A stretch of DNA of 64,000 nt from Isoperla grammatica (taxonomy: Eukaryota > Arthropoda > Insecta > Plecoptera > Perlodidae), in the NCBI GenBank assembly GCA_945910005.1, contig OX246740.1, forward strand, positions 47,662,224 to 47,726,223. The letters are read 5' to 3'. Each line of letters starts with the position of its first letter. The first letter of the stretch is position 1. This document shows positions 23,853 through 35,370 of this stretch, piece by piece. Made by a program: the position numbers and the translations under genes. The notes beneath the pieces were generated by a model. The model was not told the origin of the DNA, searched no databases, and saw only the letters and a list, made by a program, of their open reading frames with translations.

Positions 23853-25297
23853 CTAGTCCACGACGCTACTGAGTACGCCACGCCAATCGATGGAAATTGC
23901 TTTGCTTACACTGGTATAGATAACACACGGCTCTCAATGTATGCATGTATGAATCTCATTGTACCTCGATTCATTCTTATTGTAATTGTAACACCAAAAA
24001 TAGATGGATTTACGGACAGAGGGTCTCATTAGATTAAAAAAATATCAAAGAATACCCAAGAAGCCGTTTTTTAACTAACTCCACAAAATCCAGTATCAAA
24101 ACACATTGTCTTTTTAAAGTCGCATTTGTTAGATCTTGATTACGTGATCGCGAAAAAGTAAATCGTTTGTGGATACAACGAGCCGTTTGACCGTAAAAAA
24201 ATAAACCATGTCCGTGCACGTTGATGTATTGATATAAATATGCGAATATGGTGGAACAAAAAAGTGGGTGGAACGGGTCTCGAACTCCAGACCTCAAGCA
24301 CTCGAAGCTACAACGTTCTGCGTACGCCACGCCAATCGATGGAAGTTGAGTTGCTTACACTAGTACATAACACACTGGTCTCAATGTATGGCATAGCTTT
24401 TTTTATTCTGATAGCTCGTCATCACGCCAACATTAAAACATGTTTCCTCGGCTAACCATTAATGCAAGGCAAGCATTAACATGTTTCATGTATAAAGTAT
24501 GAATGTCTAATGGAGAAACTCTTATCATTATTTTATTAACCCTTTAACAAGAGACGCTACGCGTCGTCAAAGACGTGCTCAAATACACTCTGTTTTTTAG
24601 AATTATATTCTTTACGGCTATATTGTTTATTTGGGGGATCTTGAAGTTAATTCCCGACGTAGATCTGAACATTGTCCACTTTCAAAAAAATCATCGCGTC
24701 GCTATGTTTGTTGTGACCGACGTGAGGCGTCGCCGAAATTTCAAAGATTTTCTTGTCAAGTTCCACTTTCGGTACCGATTGTGGATGAACGGTGGTACCT
24801 AGTTAGTCGTAGCGTCGAACTTAAGGTCAAAAATAATCCTTGGTGACGTAGTATGAGTGTCGGTAGCGTCGGTTTGCACAGGTCGTGGTGAGGCGACGCC
24901 AACTTCAGGTAATCAAAATAGTAGATTTTTTGAGGTTTTTATTTTTTTACGGGAAAACGGTTTGAGATAGAATTTTTTGGTTTTCGATTCCTTCTTATTA
25001 ATCTTTCTCTTGATTTGTTTCGTATTTTTAAAAAAATAACAAAAATTAAAAATTTCAAAATTCTCCGATTGTGCTCTTCTGAGACAAAATTTGAAATTTT
25101 GGGCGCCTGTATCTCTGTAAGTATGACCCCCAGCATATTTTCGTTTTCAGGATGTCTAGATAATTCACGGAAAAAAAATAAAAAAAATATAAAAACAAAT
25201 TTGGACATCCCGTATGGTAGCTACGAGCGCTTGAAAAAAAAATTTCCTCTTAGTAAACCCTTCTCAACTTTGCTTGTCTGAATATGGAAGAAAAAAA
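23853..25297. repeat. Array unit U1 (joined to a fragment of U0 at about 23852)
   Basis: The U0 fragment (about 23635-23852) jumps from GTTTACACAGGTCATGGTGA straight into AAACACTAGTCC, an internal deletion of about 450 bp. Module 1 is type B. Module 2 (24270-24333) still has GCGTACGCCACGCC and so is the least diverged from module 1. Confidence 0.75.
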
Positions 25298-25299
25298 GA

Positions 25300-25370
25300 C
25301 TGCCGGTTACGGGACTCGAACCCCGCACCGTGAAAACACTAGTCGACGCTGCTACCCCGTACGCCACGCC
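25300..25370 (-). other. tRNA-like module 1 of the array (representative, type A)
   Basis: On the minus strand TGGCGTACGGGGTAGCAGCG resembles a Pol III A-box and GGGGTTCGAGTCCCG a B-box, about 45 bases apart. The T-arm pairs only over about 3-4 bp and no acceptor stem forms, so it is not a functional tRNA gene. It is probably an old tRNA-derived SINE head captured in the repeat. Equivalents start at 26785, 28266, 29753, 31238 and 32728. Confidence 0.55.
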
Positions 25371-25751
25371 ATTCGATGGAAGTTGGATCGCTTACACTGA
25401 GAGATAACCCACTGCTCTCAATGTATGCATGTATACATCTCATTGTATCTCGATTCATTCTTATTGTTATTGTAACACCAAATGCTAGATGGATTAACGG
25501 ACAGAGGGTCTCATTGGATTTAAAAAAAACATCCAAGAATATCCAGGAAGCTGTTTTTTAACTAACTCTAAAAATCCAGTTTCAACACATTGTCTTTTTA
25601 AAATCGCATTTGATAGATCTTGATCGCGTGATCGCGAAAAAGTAAATCGTTTGTGGAAACAACGAGCCGTTTAACCGGTAAAAAATTAACCGTGTCCATG
25701 CACGTTGATGCATTGATATAAATGCGTGAAAATGGTGGAACAAAAAAGAGT

Positions 25752-25821
25752 GGGTGTAACGGGTCTCGAACCCCAGACCTTAAGTATTCGAAGCTACGAC
25801 CTTACTAAATGCTCTATACCA
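25752..25821 (-). other. tRNA-like module 2 of the array (representative)
   Basis: On the minus strand a GGGGTTCGAGACCCG B-box-like block follows a decayed A-box region. The downstream ATGGAAG-GCTTGCTTACACT ... TCTCAATGTATG block matches that after module 1. The unit therefore contains an internal ancestral duplication of tRNA-like head plus about 100 bp. Confidence 0.5.
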
Positions 25822-26782
25822 CACGATGGAAGCAGCTTGCTTACACTCGTAGATAACATTCTGGTCTCAATGTATGGCATAGCTGTTGTATTCAGATAGC
25901 TTGTCAACACGCCAACATTAAAACATGTTTTTTCAGCTAACCGTTAATGCAATGCAAACATTAACATGTTTCGTGTATAGAGTAAGAATGTCCAATGGAG
26001 AAAATCTTATCATTATTTTCTTAACCCTTTAACAAAAGACGCTACGCGTCGCCAAAGACGTGCTCAAATAAACTCTGTTTTTTAGTATTATATTCTTTAC
26101 GGCTATAATGTTTATTTGGGCGATTTTAAAGTTAATTCTCAAGGTAGATCTAAAAATTGTCTACTTTGAAAAAAATCATCGCCTTGCTATGATTGTTGTG
26201 AACGACGTCAGGCGTCGCTGAAATTTTATAGATTTTCTTGTCAAGTTCCACTTTTGGTACCGATTGTGGATGAACGGTGGTACCTAGTTAGTCGTTGCTT
26301 CAAACTTAAGGTCAGAAAGAATCCTTGGTGACGTAGTATGAGCGTCGGTAGCGTCGGTTTGCACAGGTCGTGGTGAGGCGACGCCAACTTCAGGTAACCA
26401 AAATAGTTGATTTTTTGAGGTTTTTATTTTTTTACGGGTAAACGGTTTGAGATAGAATTTTTTGGTTGTCAATTCGTTCTTATTCATCGCTCTCTTGATA
26501 TGATTCGTATTTTTAAAAAAATAAAAAAAATCAAAAATTTCAAAATTCTCCGATTGTGCTCTTCTGAGACAAAATTTGAACTTTTGGGCGCCTGTATCTC
26601 TGTAAGTATGACCCCCAGCATATTTTCGTTTTCAGGATGTCTAGATAATTTGCGGAAAAAAAATAAAAAAAATACAAAAACAAATTTAGACATCCCGAAT
26701 GGTAGCTACGAGCGCTTGAAAAAAAAAATTCCCCTTAATAAACCCTTCTCAACTTTGCTTGTCTGAATATGGAAGAAAAAAA

Positions 26783-28263
26783 GACTGCCGGTTACGGGAC
26801 TCGAACCCCGGACCGCGAAAACACTAGTCGACGCTGCTACCCCGTACGCCACGCCACTCGATGGAAGTTGGATCGCTTACACTGATAGATAACCCACTGC
26901 TCTCAATGTATGCATGTATACATCTCATTGTATCTCGATTCATTCTTATTGTTATTGTAACACCAAATGCTAGATGGATTTACGGACAGAGGGTCTCATT
27001 GGATTTAAAAAAACATCCAACATCCAGGAAGCCGTTTTTTAACTAACTCTAAAAATCCAGTTTCAACACATTGTCTTTTTAAAATTGCATTTGATAGATC
27101 TTGATCGCGTGATCGCGAAAAAGTAAATCGTTTGTGGAAACAACGAGCCGTTTAACCGGTAAAACATTAACCGTGTCCATGCACGTTGATGCATTGATAT
27201 AAATGCGTGAAAATGGTGGAACAAAAAAGTGTTGGTGTAAGGGGTCTCGAACCCCAGAGCTCAAGTATTCGAAGCTATGACGTTACTGAATGCTCTATTC
27301 CACACGATGGATGCAGCTTGCTTACACTCGTAGATAACATTCTTGTCTCAATGTATGGCATAGCTGTTGTATTCAGATAGCTTGTCAACACGCCAACATT
27401 AAAACATGTTTTTTCGGCTAACCGTTAATGCAATGCAAACATTAACATGTTTCGTGTATAGAGTAAGAATGTCCAATGGAGAAAATCTTATCAATATTTT
27501 CTTAACCCTTTAACAAAAGACGCTACGCGTCGCCAAAGACGTGCTCAAATACACTTTGTTTTTTAGTATTATATTCTTTACGGCTATAATGTTTATTAAG
27601 GCGATTTTAAAGTTAATTCTCAAGGTAGATCAAAAAATTGTCTACTTTAAAAAAAATCATCGCCTTGCTATGATTGTTGTGAACGACGTCAGGCGTCGCC
27701 GAAATTTCCAACATTTTCTTGTCAAGTTCCACTTTTGGTACCGATTGTGGATGAACGGTGGTACCTAGTTAGTCGTAGCTTCAAACTTAAGGTCAGAAAG
27801 AATCCTTGATGACGTAGTATGAGCGTCGGTAGCATCGGTTTGCACAGGTCGTGGTGAGGCGACGCCAACTTCAGGTAACCAAAATAGTTGATTTTTTGAG
27901 GTTTTTATTTTTTTACGGGTAAACGGTTTGAGATAGAATTTTTTGGTTGTCAATTCGTTCTTATTCATCGCTCTCTTGATATGATTCGTATTTTTAAAAA
28001 AATCAAAAAAATAAAAAATTTCAAAATTCTCCGATTGTGCTCTTCTGAGACAAAATTTGAAATTTTGGGCGCCTGCATCTCTGTAAGTATGACCCCCAGC
28101 ATATTTTCGTTTTCAGGATGTCTAGATAATTCACGGAAAAAAAATAAAAAAAATATAAAAACAAATTTGGACATCCCGTATGGTAGCTACGAGCGCTTGA
28201 AAAAAAAAATTCCCCTTAGTAAACCCTTCTCAACTTTGCTTGTCTGAATATGGAAGAAAAAAA
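26783..28263. repeat. Array unit U3, 1481 bp, module 1 type A
   Basis: Very close to U2, with small indels; module 2 reads GGTGTAAGGGGTCTCGAACC. The A/T-rich tract keeps the 88-codon frame open. Confidence 0.85.
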
Positions 28264-29750
28264 GACTGCCGGTTACGGGCCTCGAACCCCGGACCTCTAA
28301 AACACTAATTCACGACGCTACTGAGTACGCCACGCCAATCGATGGAAATTGCTTCGCTTACACTGGTATAGATAACACACGGCTCTCAATGTATGCATGT
28401 ATGAATCTCATTGTACCTCGATTCATTCTTATTGTATTTGTAACACCAAAAATAGATGGATTTAAGGACAGAGGGTCTCATTAGATTAAAAAAATATCAA
28501 AGAATACCCAAGAAGCCGTTTTTTAACTAACTCCACAAAATCCAGTATCAAAACACATTGTCTTTTTAAAGTCGCATTTGTTGGATCTAAATTACGTGAT
28601 CGCCAGAAAGTAAATCGTTTGTGGAAACAACGAGCCGTTTAACCGGTAAAAAATTAACCGTGTCCATGCACGTTGATGCATTGATATAAATGCGTGAAAA
28701 TGGTGGAACAAAAAAGTGTGGGTGTAACGGGTCTCGTACCTCAGACCTCAATATTCGAAGCTACGACGTTACTGAATGCTCTATACCACACGATGGAAGC
28801 AACGTTGCTTACACTCGTAGATAACATTCTGGTCTCAATGTATGGCATAGCTGTTGTATTCAGATAGCTTGTCAACACGCCAACATTAAAACATGTTTTT
28901 TTCGGCTAACCGTTAATGCAATGCAAACATTAACATGTTTCGTGTATAGAGTAAGAATGTCCAATGGAGAAAATCTAATCATTATTTTCTTAACCCTTTA
29001 ACAAAAGACGCTACGCGTCGCCAAAGACGTGCTCAAATACACTCTGTTTTTAGTATTATATTCTTTACGGCTATTATGTTTATTTGGGCGATTTTAAAGT
29101 TAATTCTTAAGGTAGATCTAAAAATTGTCTACTTTGGAAAAAATCATCGCCTTGCTATGATTGTTGTGAACGACGTCAGGCGTCGCTGAAATTTCATAGA
29201 TTTTCTTGTCAAGTTCCACTTTTGGTACCGATTGTGGATGAACGGTGGTACCTAGTTAGTCGTAGCTTCAAACTTAAGGTCATAAAGAATCCTTGGTGAC
29301 GTAGTATGAGCGTCGGTAGCGTCGGTTTGCACAGGTCGTGGTGAGGCGACGCCAACTTCAGGTAACCAAAATAGTTGATTTTTTGAGGTTTTTATTTTTT
29401 TACGGGTAAACGGTTTGAGATAGAATTTTTTGGTTGTCAATTCGTTCTTATTCATCGCTCTCTTGATATGATTCGTATTTTAAAAAAAATAAAAAAAATA
29501 AAAAATTTCAAAATTCTCCGATTGTGCTCTTCTGAGACAAAATTTGAAATTTTGGGCGCCTGTATCTCTGTAAGTATGACCCCCAGCATATTTTAGTTTT
29601 CAGGATGTCTAGATAATTCACGTAAAAAAAATAAAAAAAATATAAAAACAAATTTGGACATCCCGTATGGTAGCTACGAGCGCTTGAAAAAAAAATTTAC
29701 TCTTAGTAAACCCTTCTCAACTTTGCTTGTCTGAATATGGAAGAAAAAAA
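28264..29750. repeat. Array unit U4, 1487 bp, module 1 type B
   Basis: Module 1 reads GGGCCTCGAACCCCGGACC (type B). Nearly identical to U5 throughout, so U4 and U5 look like the most recent duplication. The 88-codon frame is broken by an A-tract length change near 29480. Confidence 0.85.
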
Positions 29751-31235
29751 GACTGCCGGTTACGGGCCTCGAACCCCGGACCTCTAAAACACTAATTCAC
29801 GACGCTACTGAGTACGCCACGCCAATCGATGGAAATTGCTTCGCTTACACTGGTATAGATAACACACGGCTCTCAATGTATGCATGTATGAATCTCATTG
29901 TACCTCGATTCATTCTTATTGTATTTGTAACACCAAAAATAGATGGATTTAAGGACAGAGGGTCTCATTAGATTAAAAAAATATCAAAGAATACCCAAGA
30001 AGCCGTTTTTTAACTAACTCCACAAAATCCAGTATCAAAACACATTGTCTTTTTAAAGTCGCATTTGTTGGGTCTAAATTACGTGATCGCCAGAAAGTAA
30101 ATCGTTTGTGGAAACAACGAGCCGTTTAACCGGTAAAAAATTAACCGTGTCCATGCACGTTGATGCATTGATATAAATGCGTGAAAATGGTGGAACAAAA
30201 AAGTGTGGGTGTAACGGGTCTCGTACCTCAGACCTCAATATTCGAAGCTACGACGTTACTGAATGCTCTTTACCACACGATAGAAACTGCTTGCTTACAC
30301 TCGTACATAACATTCTGGTCTCAATGTATGGCATAGCTGTTGTATTCAGATAGCTTGTCAACACGCCAACATTAAAACATGTTTTTTCGGCTAACCGTTA
30401 ATGCAATGCAAACATTAACATGTTTCGTGTATAGAGTAAGAATGTCCAATGGAGAAAATCTAATCATTATTTTCTTAACCCTTTAACAAAAGACGCTACG
30501 CGTCGCCAAAGACGTGCTCAAATACACTCTGTTTTTAGTATTATATTCTTTACGGCTATTATGTTTATTTGGGCGATTTTAAAGTTAATTCTTAAGGTAG
30601 ATCTAAAAATTGTCTACTTTGGAAAAAATCATCGCCTTGCTATGATTGTTGTGAACGACGTCAGGCGTCGCTGAAATTTCATAGATTTTCTTGTCAAGTT
30701 CCACTTTTGGTACCGATTGTGGATGAACGGTGGTACCTAGTTAGTCGTAGCTTCAAACTTAAGGTCAGAAAGAATCCTTGGTGACGTAGTATGAGCGTCG
30801 GTAGCGTCGGTTTGCACAGGTCGTGGTGAGGCGACGCCAACTTCAGGTAACCAAAATAGTTGATTTTTTGAGGTTTTTATTTTTTTACGGGTAAACGGTT
30901 TGAGATAGAATTTTTTGGTTGTCAATTCGTTCTTATTCATCGCTCTCTTGATATGATTCGTATTTTAAAAAAAATAAAAAAAATAAAAAATTTCAAAATT
31001 CTCCGATTGTGCTCTTCTGAGACAAAATTTGAAATTTTGGGCGCCTGTATCTCTGTAAGTATGACCCCCAGCATATTTTAGTTTTCAGGATGTCTAGATA
31101 ATTCACGTAAAAAAAATAAAAAAAATATAAAAACAAATTTGGACATCCCGTATGGTAGCTACGAGCGCTTGAAAAAAAAATTTACTCTTAGTAAACCCTT
31201 CTCAACTTTGCTTGTCTGAATATGGAAGAAAAAAA
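29751..31235. repeat. Array unit U5, 1485 bp, module 1 type B
   Basis: Near-identical to U4, including GATGGATTTAAGGACAGAGG and the broken A-tract. One of few differences is GGGTCTAAATTACG against GGATCTAAATTACG. Confidence 0.85.
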
Positions 31236-32725
31236 GACTGCCGGTTACGGGACTCGAACCCCAGACCGCGAAAACACTAGTCGACGCTGCTACCCCGTAC
31301 GCCACGCCACTTGATGGAAGTTGGATCGCTTACACTGATAGATAACCCACTGCTCTCAATGTATGCATGTATACATCTCATTGTATCTCGATTCATTCTT
31401 ATTGTTATTGTAACACAAAATGCTAAATGGATTAACGGACAGAGGGTCTCATTGGATTTAAAATAAACATCCAAGAATATCCAGGAAGCTGTTTTTAAAC
31501 TAACTCTAAAAATCCAGTTTCAACACATTGTCTTTTTAAAATCGCATTTGATAGATCTTGATCGCGTGATCGCGAAAAAGTAAATCGTTTGTGGAAACAA
31601 CGAGCCGTTTAACCGGTAAAAAATTAACCGTGTCCATGCACGTTGATGCATTGATATTTGATATAAATGCGTGAAAATGGTGGAACAAAAAAGTGTGGGT
31701 GTAACGGGTCTCGAACCCCAGACCTCAATATTCGAAGCTACGACGTTACTGAATGCTCTATACCCCACGATAGAAACAGCTTGCTTACACTCGTACATAA
31801 CATTCTGGTCTCAATGTATGGCATAGCTGTTGTATTCAGATAGCTTGTCAACACGCCAACATTAAAACATGTTTTTTCGGCTAACCGTTAATGCAATGCA
31901 AACATTAACATGTTTGTGTATAGAGTAAGAATGTCCAATGGAGAAAATTTAATCATTATTTTCTTAACCCTTTAACAAAAGACGCTACACGTCGCCAAAG
32001 ACGTGCTCAAATACACTCTGTTTTTTAGTATTTTATTCTTTACGGCTATAATGTTTATTTGGGCGATTTTAAAGTTAATTCTCAAGGTAGATCTAAAAAT
32101 TGTCTACTTTGGAAAAAATCATCGCCTTGCTATGATTGTTGTGAACGACGTCAGGCGTCGCTGAAATTTCATAGATTTTCTTGTCAAGTTCCACTTTTGG
32201 TACCGATTGTGGATGAACGGTGGTACCTAGTTAGTCGTAGCTTCAAACTTAAGGTCAGAAAGAATCCTTGGTGACGTAGTATGAGCGTCGGTAGCGTCGG
32301 TTTGCACAGGTCGTGGTGAGGCGACGCCAACTTCAGGTAACCAAAATAGTTGATTTTTTGAGGTTTTTATTTTTTTACGGGTAAACGGTTTGAGATAGAA
32401 TTTTTTGGTTGTCAATTCGTTCTTATTCATCGCTCTCTTGATATGATTCGTATTTTTAAAAAAATCAAAAAAATCAAAAATTTCAAAATTCTCCGATTGT
32501 GCTCTTCTGAGACAAAATTTGAAATTTTGGGCGCCTGCATCTCTGTAAGTATGACCCCCAGCATATTTTCGTTTTCAGGATGTCTAGATAATTCACGGAA
32601 AAAAAATAAAAAAAATATAAAAACAAATTTGGACATCCCGTATGGTAGCTACGAGCGCTTGAAAAAAAAATTTCCCCTTAGTAAACCCTTCTCAACTTTG
32701 CTTGTCTGAATATGGAAGAAAAAAA
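31236..32725. repeat. Array unit U6, 1490 bp, module 1 type A
   Basis: Returns to type A module 1 and its linked 300-bp segment, but the later part of the unit resembles U4/U5. A small ATATTTGATATAA duplication lies at about 31651. Confidence 0.85.
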
Positions 32726-33095
32726 GACTGCCGGTTACGGGCCTCGAACCCCGGACCTCTAAAACACTAGTCCACGACACTACTGAGTACGCCACGCCAA
32801 TCGATGAAAATTGCTCAGCTTACACTGGTACAGATAACACACGGCTCTCAATGTATGCATGTATGAATCTCATTGTACCTCGATTCATTCTTATTGTAAT
32901 TGTAACACCAAAAATAGATGGTTTTTCGGACAGATAGTCGGTTTGAAAACGGTTCGAGATAGAATTTTTTGGTTTTCGATTCCTTCTTACCCGTAACTCC
33001 CTTGATTTTATTCGTATTTTTTTTTTAAATACAAAATCTCGAATCTTGCTCGACTGAGAGAAAATTTGAAATTTTGGGCGCCTTTATCTCTGTAA
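32726..33095. repeat. Array unit U7, internally deleted right edge
   Basis: Type B module 1, then a jump near 32930 from the GATGG-TTTTTCGGACAGA region to the AAACGGTTCGAGATAGAATT region. Ends after GGGCGCCTTTATCTCTGTAA. Confidence 0.75.
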
Positions 33096-33099
33096 TATG

Positions 33100-34746
33100 C
33101 TATGGATGTTAAAGGACGGGAGGTCGAATATCCATCCTAGACGCCCGGCAGGCGGTGGATGTAAGGGCTACTTGCCCGACAGGTGGCAGAAGTTAAAGAA
33201 CAGAACAAACAGTAGCAATGTTTTTTATTTAGTTTTTGCATGTACATACATAACTTACACGAGTACAGGGAAACATCTAAAATACAAATGGATGTTGACA
33301 CAAGAGCGACACACCGCAAACTTGTTGCAGCAAAACAAACGAGAAATACTGACCACAAACCCCCATATTTGATCTATAATGTAAAGTTTCTCCAGCACTA
33401 CGTACACCAAGGGCAGAAAGCGACTTGAGTTAGCTCGCTATCCGATATCAAGGAAAACCGGCTCGCTTGAAAGCAGGCGACCTAACAAGCGCTTCGAGGC
33501 TTTGCCTTCCTTGGTATACGTGGTGTATAAAAACAGCAATCATAACCTTCCTTTTCCAAAGTTCGGGTACGACCGCCGTGGCGGGAAAGACGGTACCATG
33601 ACAAACGTAACTTGCTTGCCGCAGTGTGCCTAAATGACTGCATGTAACCCTACTTTTTGAAAATGCATTCAGTGCGGCTAGCGTGTTCGATTGGAAATTG
33701 CTGCACTTAACCCTACTTGAAAATAGTTTCAACACGCCACTAAACGAGCCTAGGCTTGCCAAGCAGCCGACATAACCTCAAAACCAGGCTTACACTAACG
33801 TGCACCAATAGGCCAATCGAACACGCTATTAAATCTAGGCTGTATAGCAGCAGACATAAGGTTTGTTTTTGTCCTGCATGCCTGCACTGGTGCAAGCTTT
33901 TCGGCATCGCCGTGTTATTTTTTCTCGCGTTATTTTGTCCAGTGGACGTTGCACTAGCTACATCATCACACATCAAGTGCTTTTTTTGTCTTCCACTATT
34001 GCGTATTTCCGGCCTGCACAGTAAAGCTGCACCGCAAGAAAGTGCAGGACAAAAACTAACCCTACTTTTCAAAATTGAGCGGCTTACGTTGTGTATCGAA
34101 CCAAGCATAGCCAATTCCTCAAAACCGCATAACAAAAAAAAATAGGTATTGAACCCAGAATAGCAGAGCACATAACCTACAATTCATTATTTAAATTTCA
34201 AAGCTCTGAATTTGGTTGGTTGGGATGTTACACCCCTTAGGGGGAGACCCACCACTGGTGTCTAAATGTGAGACTGCCACCAGGAACGGCTATTTAAAAA
34301 AAAATCTCACTAATTTCATTGCATGCACGTACCTTTCCACCACTCGTAGCTTCTTTGGCGTCGGCTAGGGTAAAATAATTGGTAGGCAGGGATACATTTT
34401 TTTATTACAGACAATGTTTCATTTGTCGCATTGCACCAACCTTATTCCAGTAAGAGCTTCTAGATGTATTTATATGACAAGACAAACATAATGAAGACAT
34501 TTAGGAAACTTTTCCTTAATTAAATCAACACCCAATCCAATCGTACCCTTCCAGTCTAGTGTTGTTGGCGAGTGCGGAACGGCGGCAAACACCGTAGAAG
34601 CCAAATTTATGAAAACCGAACATCCGCGCCTATGCATCGTATAGTGGGGCATTTCCTGCCGCGTTAGCCGATCGGTAGTAGGGGGTTTGATGGGTTGACT
34701 ATTATGTCAACAGCTGGAGGTGGGCCCATACAATATTGGCAGATGT
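33100..34746. other. Gene-poor interval with local inverted repeats
   Basis: No gene supported. Reading frames of up to 143 codons on both strands at 33448-34171 overlap each other and match nothing I know. Inverted blocks TTTTTGTCCTGCA (33866) and TGCAGGACAAAAA (34042), and repeated AACCCTACTT motifs (33647, 33710, 34058), suggest a decayed foldback element. Confidence 0.4.
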
Positions 34747-34890
34747 ATAGGGCACTAGCAACACCAAAAGACAACAATGGAACAAATGAATTGAACTGAT
34801 GGACAATCAGCTGTCAAAATAATAAAATTGCAACCATAGAAATAAAAACAAGTGTAGCAATAGTAACTGCTTTTAATGATAGACAAGGAA

Positions 34891-35036
34891 AGGTTGGAAT
34901 TCATAGTCGGCCCCTACACCTAGGGGCGCCCATTGTTACCAAGGTAACAATTGTTTGCATGTTATTTCCCATAAACAAAACAAATCCATAGCAATGGGTG
35001 CCCCTAGGTGTAGGGGCCGACTATGAATTCCAACCT
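34891..35036. mobile_element. MITE, 146 bp, nested in M1
   Basis: Inverted ends of about 45 bp, AGGTTGGAATTCATAGTCGG and its complement, with one or two mismatches. The loop contains GTTACCAAGGTAACAATTG. A decayed relative lies at about 62316-62430. Confidence 0.85.
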
Positions 35037-35106
35037 AAGTGAAAGTTTTGAATGTGTATTTGTTTGTTTTTGTTTTGTTTTCCAAAATCAGAAGATTTTT
35101 TTTTTA

Positions 35107-35296
35107 AGGCTGGTCCACACAGATTTTTTAAGCATAAGATTTAAGGTTTTAAGACGTTGTTTTAAGAACAACAATGAAAACAATGTCTTAAAACTAAAAC
35201 TTTGTGTGAACGCCACTACGCGTTTCCTATGATCCAACTTTACGACTACACGTTAAACCTTAAATCTTATGCTTAAAAAATCTGTGTGGACCATCT
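35107..35296. mobile_element. PIF/Harbinger-like MITE, 190 bp, TTA duplication, nested in M1
   Basis: Inverted ends carry GGTCCACACAGATTTTTTAA and its complement (perfect over about 38 bp). TTA occurs at 35104-35106 and 35297-35299, the target typical of PIF/Harbinger. The M1 copy at 58144 has T-rich sequence running straight into GACAGCTTG, the expected empty site. Confidence 0.8.
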
Positions 35297-35370
35297 TTAC
35301 AGCTTGTTATTTGTCTATCGATTCAATTCATTTGTTTCATTGTTGTTTTTTGGTGTTGCTAGTGCCCTAT

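Larger units (their letters stand above)
25298..26782. repeat. Array unit U2, 1485 bp, module 1 type A
   Basis: Type A module 1 at 25300-25370 (B-box strand GGGGTTCGAGTCCCG on minus, then TGGCGTACGGGGTAGC as A-box-like). Module 2 at about 25752-25821. Confidence 0.85.
23635..33095. repeat. Tandem array of a roughly 1,485-bp unit with two tRNA-like modules per unit
   Basis: Head-to-tail copies are anchored on GACTGCCGGTTACGGG at 25298, 26783, 28264, 29751, 31236 and 32726 (spacings 1485, 1481, 1487, 1485, 1490). A truncated unit precedes and a deleted unit follows. Each unit holds, in order: a minus-strand tRNA-like module 1; about 400 bp ending CAACGAGCCGTTTAACCGG; tRNA-like module 2; a GACGCTACGCGTC hairpin; GTCGGTAGCGTCGG; an A/T-rich tract; and a block with GGGCGCCTGTATCTC. 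Reading frames of 61-92 codons recur only because the DNA recurs. They are broken in some copies and differ mostly at amino-acid-changing sites, so I do not call a protein. Confidence 0.93.
34747..35370. mobile_element. MITE family M1, copy with two nested insertions
   Basis: Inverted ends ATAGGGCACTAGCAACACCA / TGGTGTTGCTAGTGCCCTAT, with subterminal GGAACAAATGAATTGAACTG, GCTGTCAAAATAAT and the reverse on the right. The same family is present at 54928-55215, 58144-58463 and 59548-59870. Two unrelated MITEs (34891-35036 and 35107-35296) sit inside it. Comparison with the 58144 copy shows the uninterrupted order. Confidence 0.8.

Noticed and set aside
25015..32709. Recurrent frames of 61-92 codons (for example 88 codons at 26500-26766 and 32443-32709) in every satellite unit
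   Set aside because: They recur only with the unit, are broken in U4 and U5 by A-tract length changes, differ mostly by amino-acid-changing substitutions, and are open on both strands over A/T-rich sequence.
33448..34171. Overlapping frames of 104, 129 and 143 codons on both strands
   Set aside because: They overlap each other antisense, contain inverted repeat blocks and match nothing recognisable.
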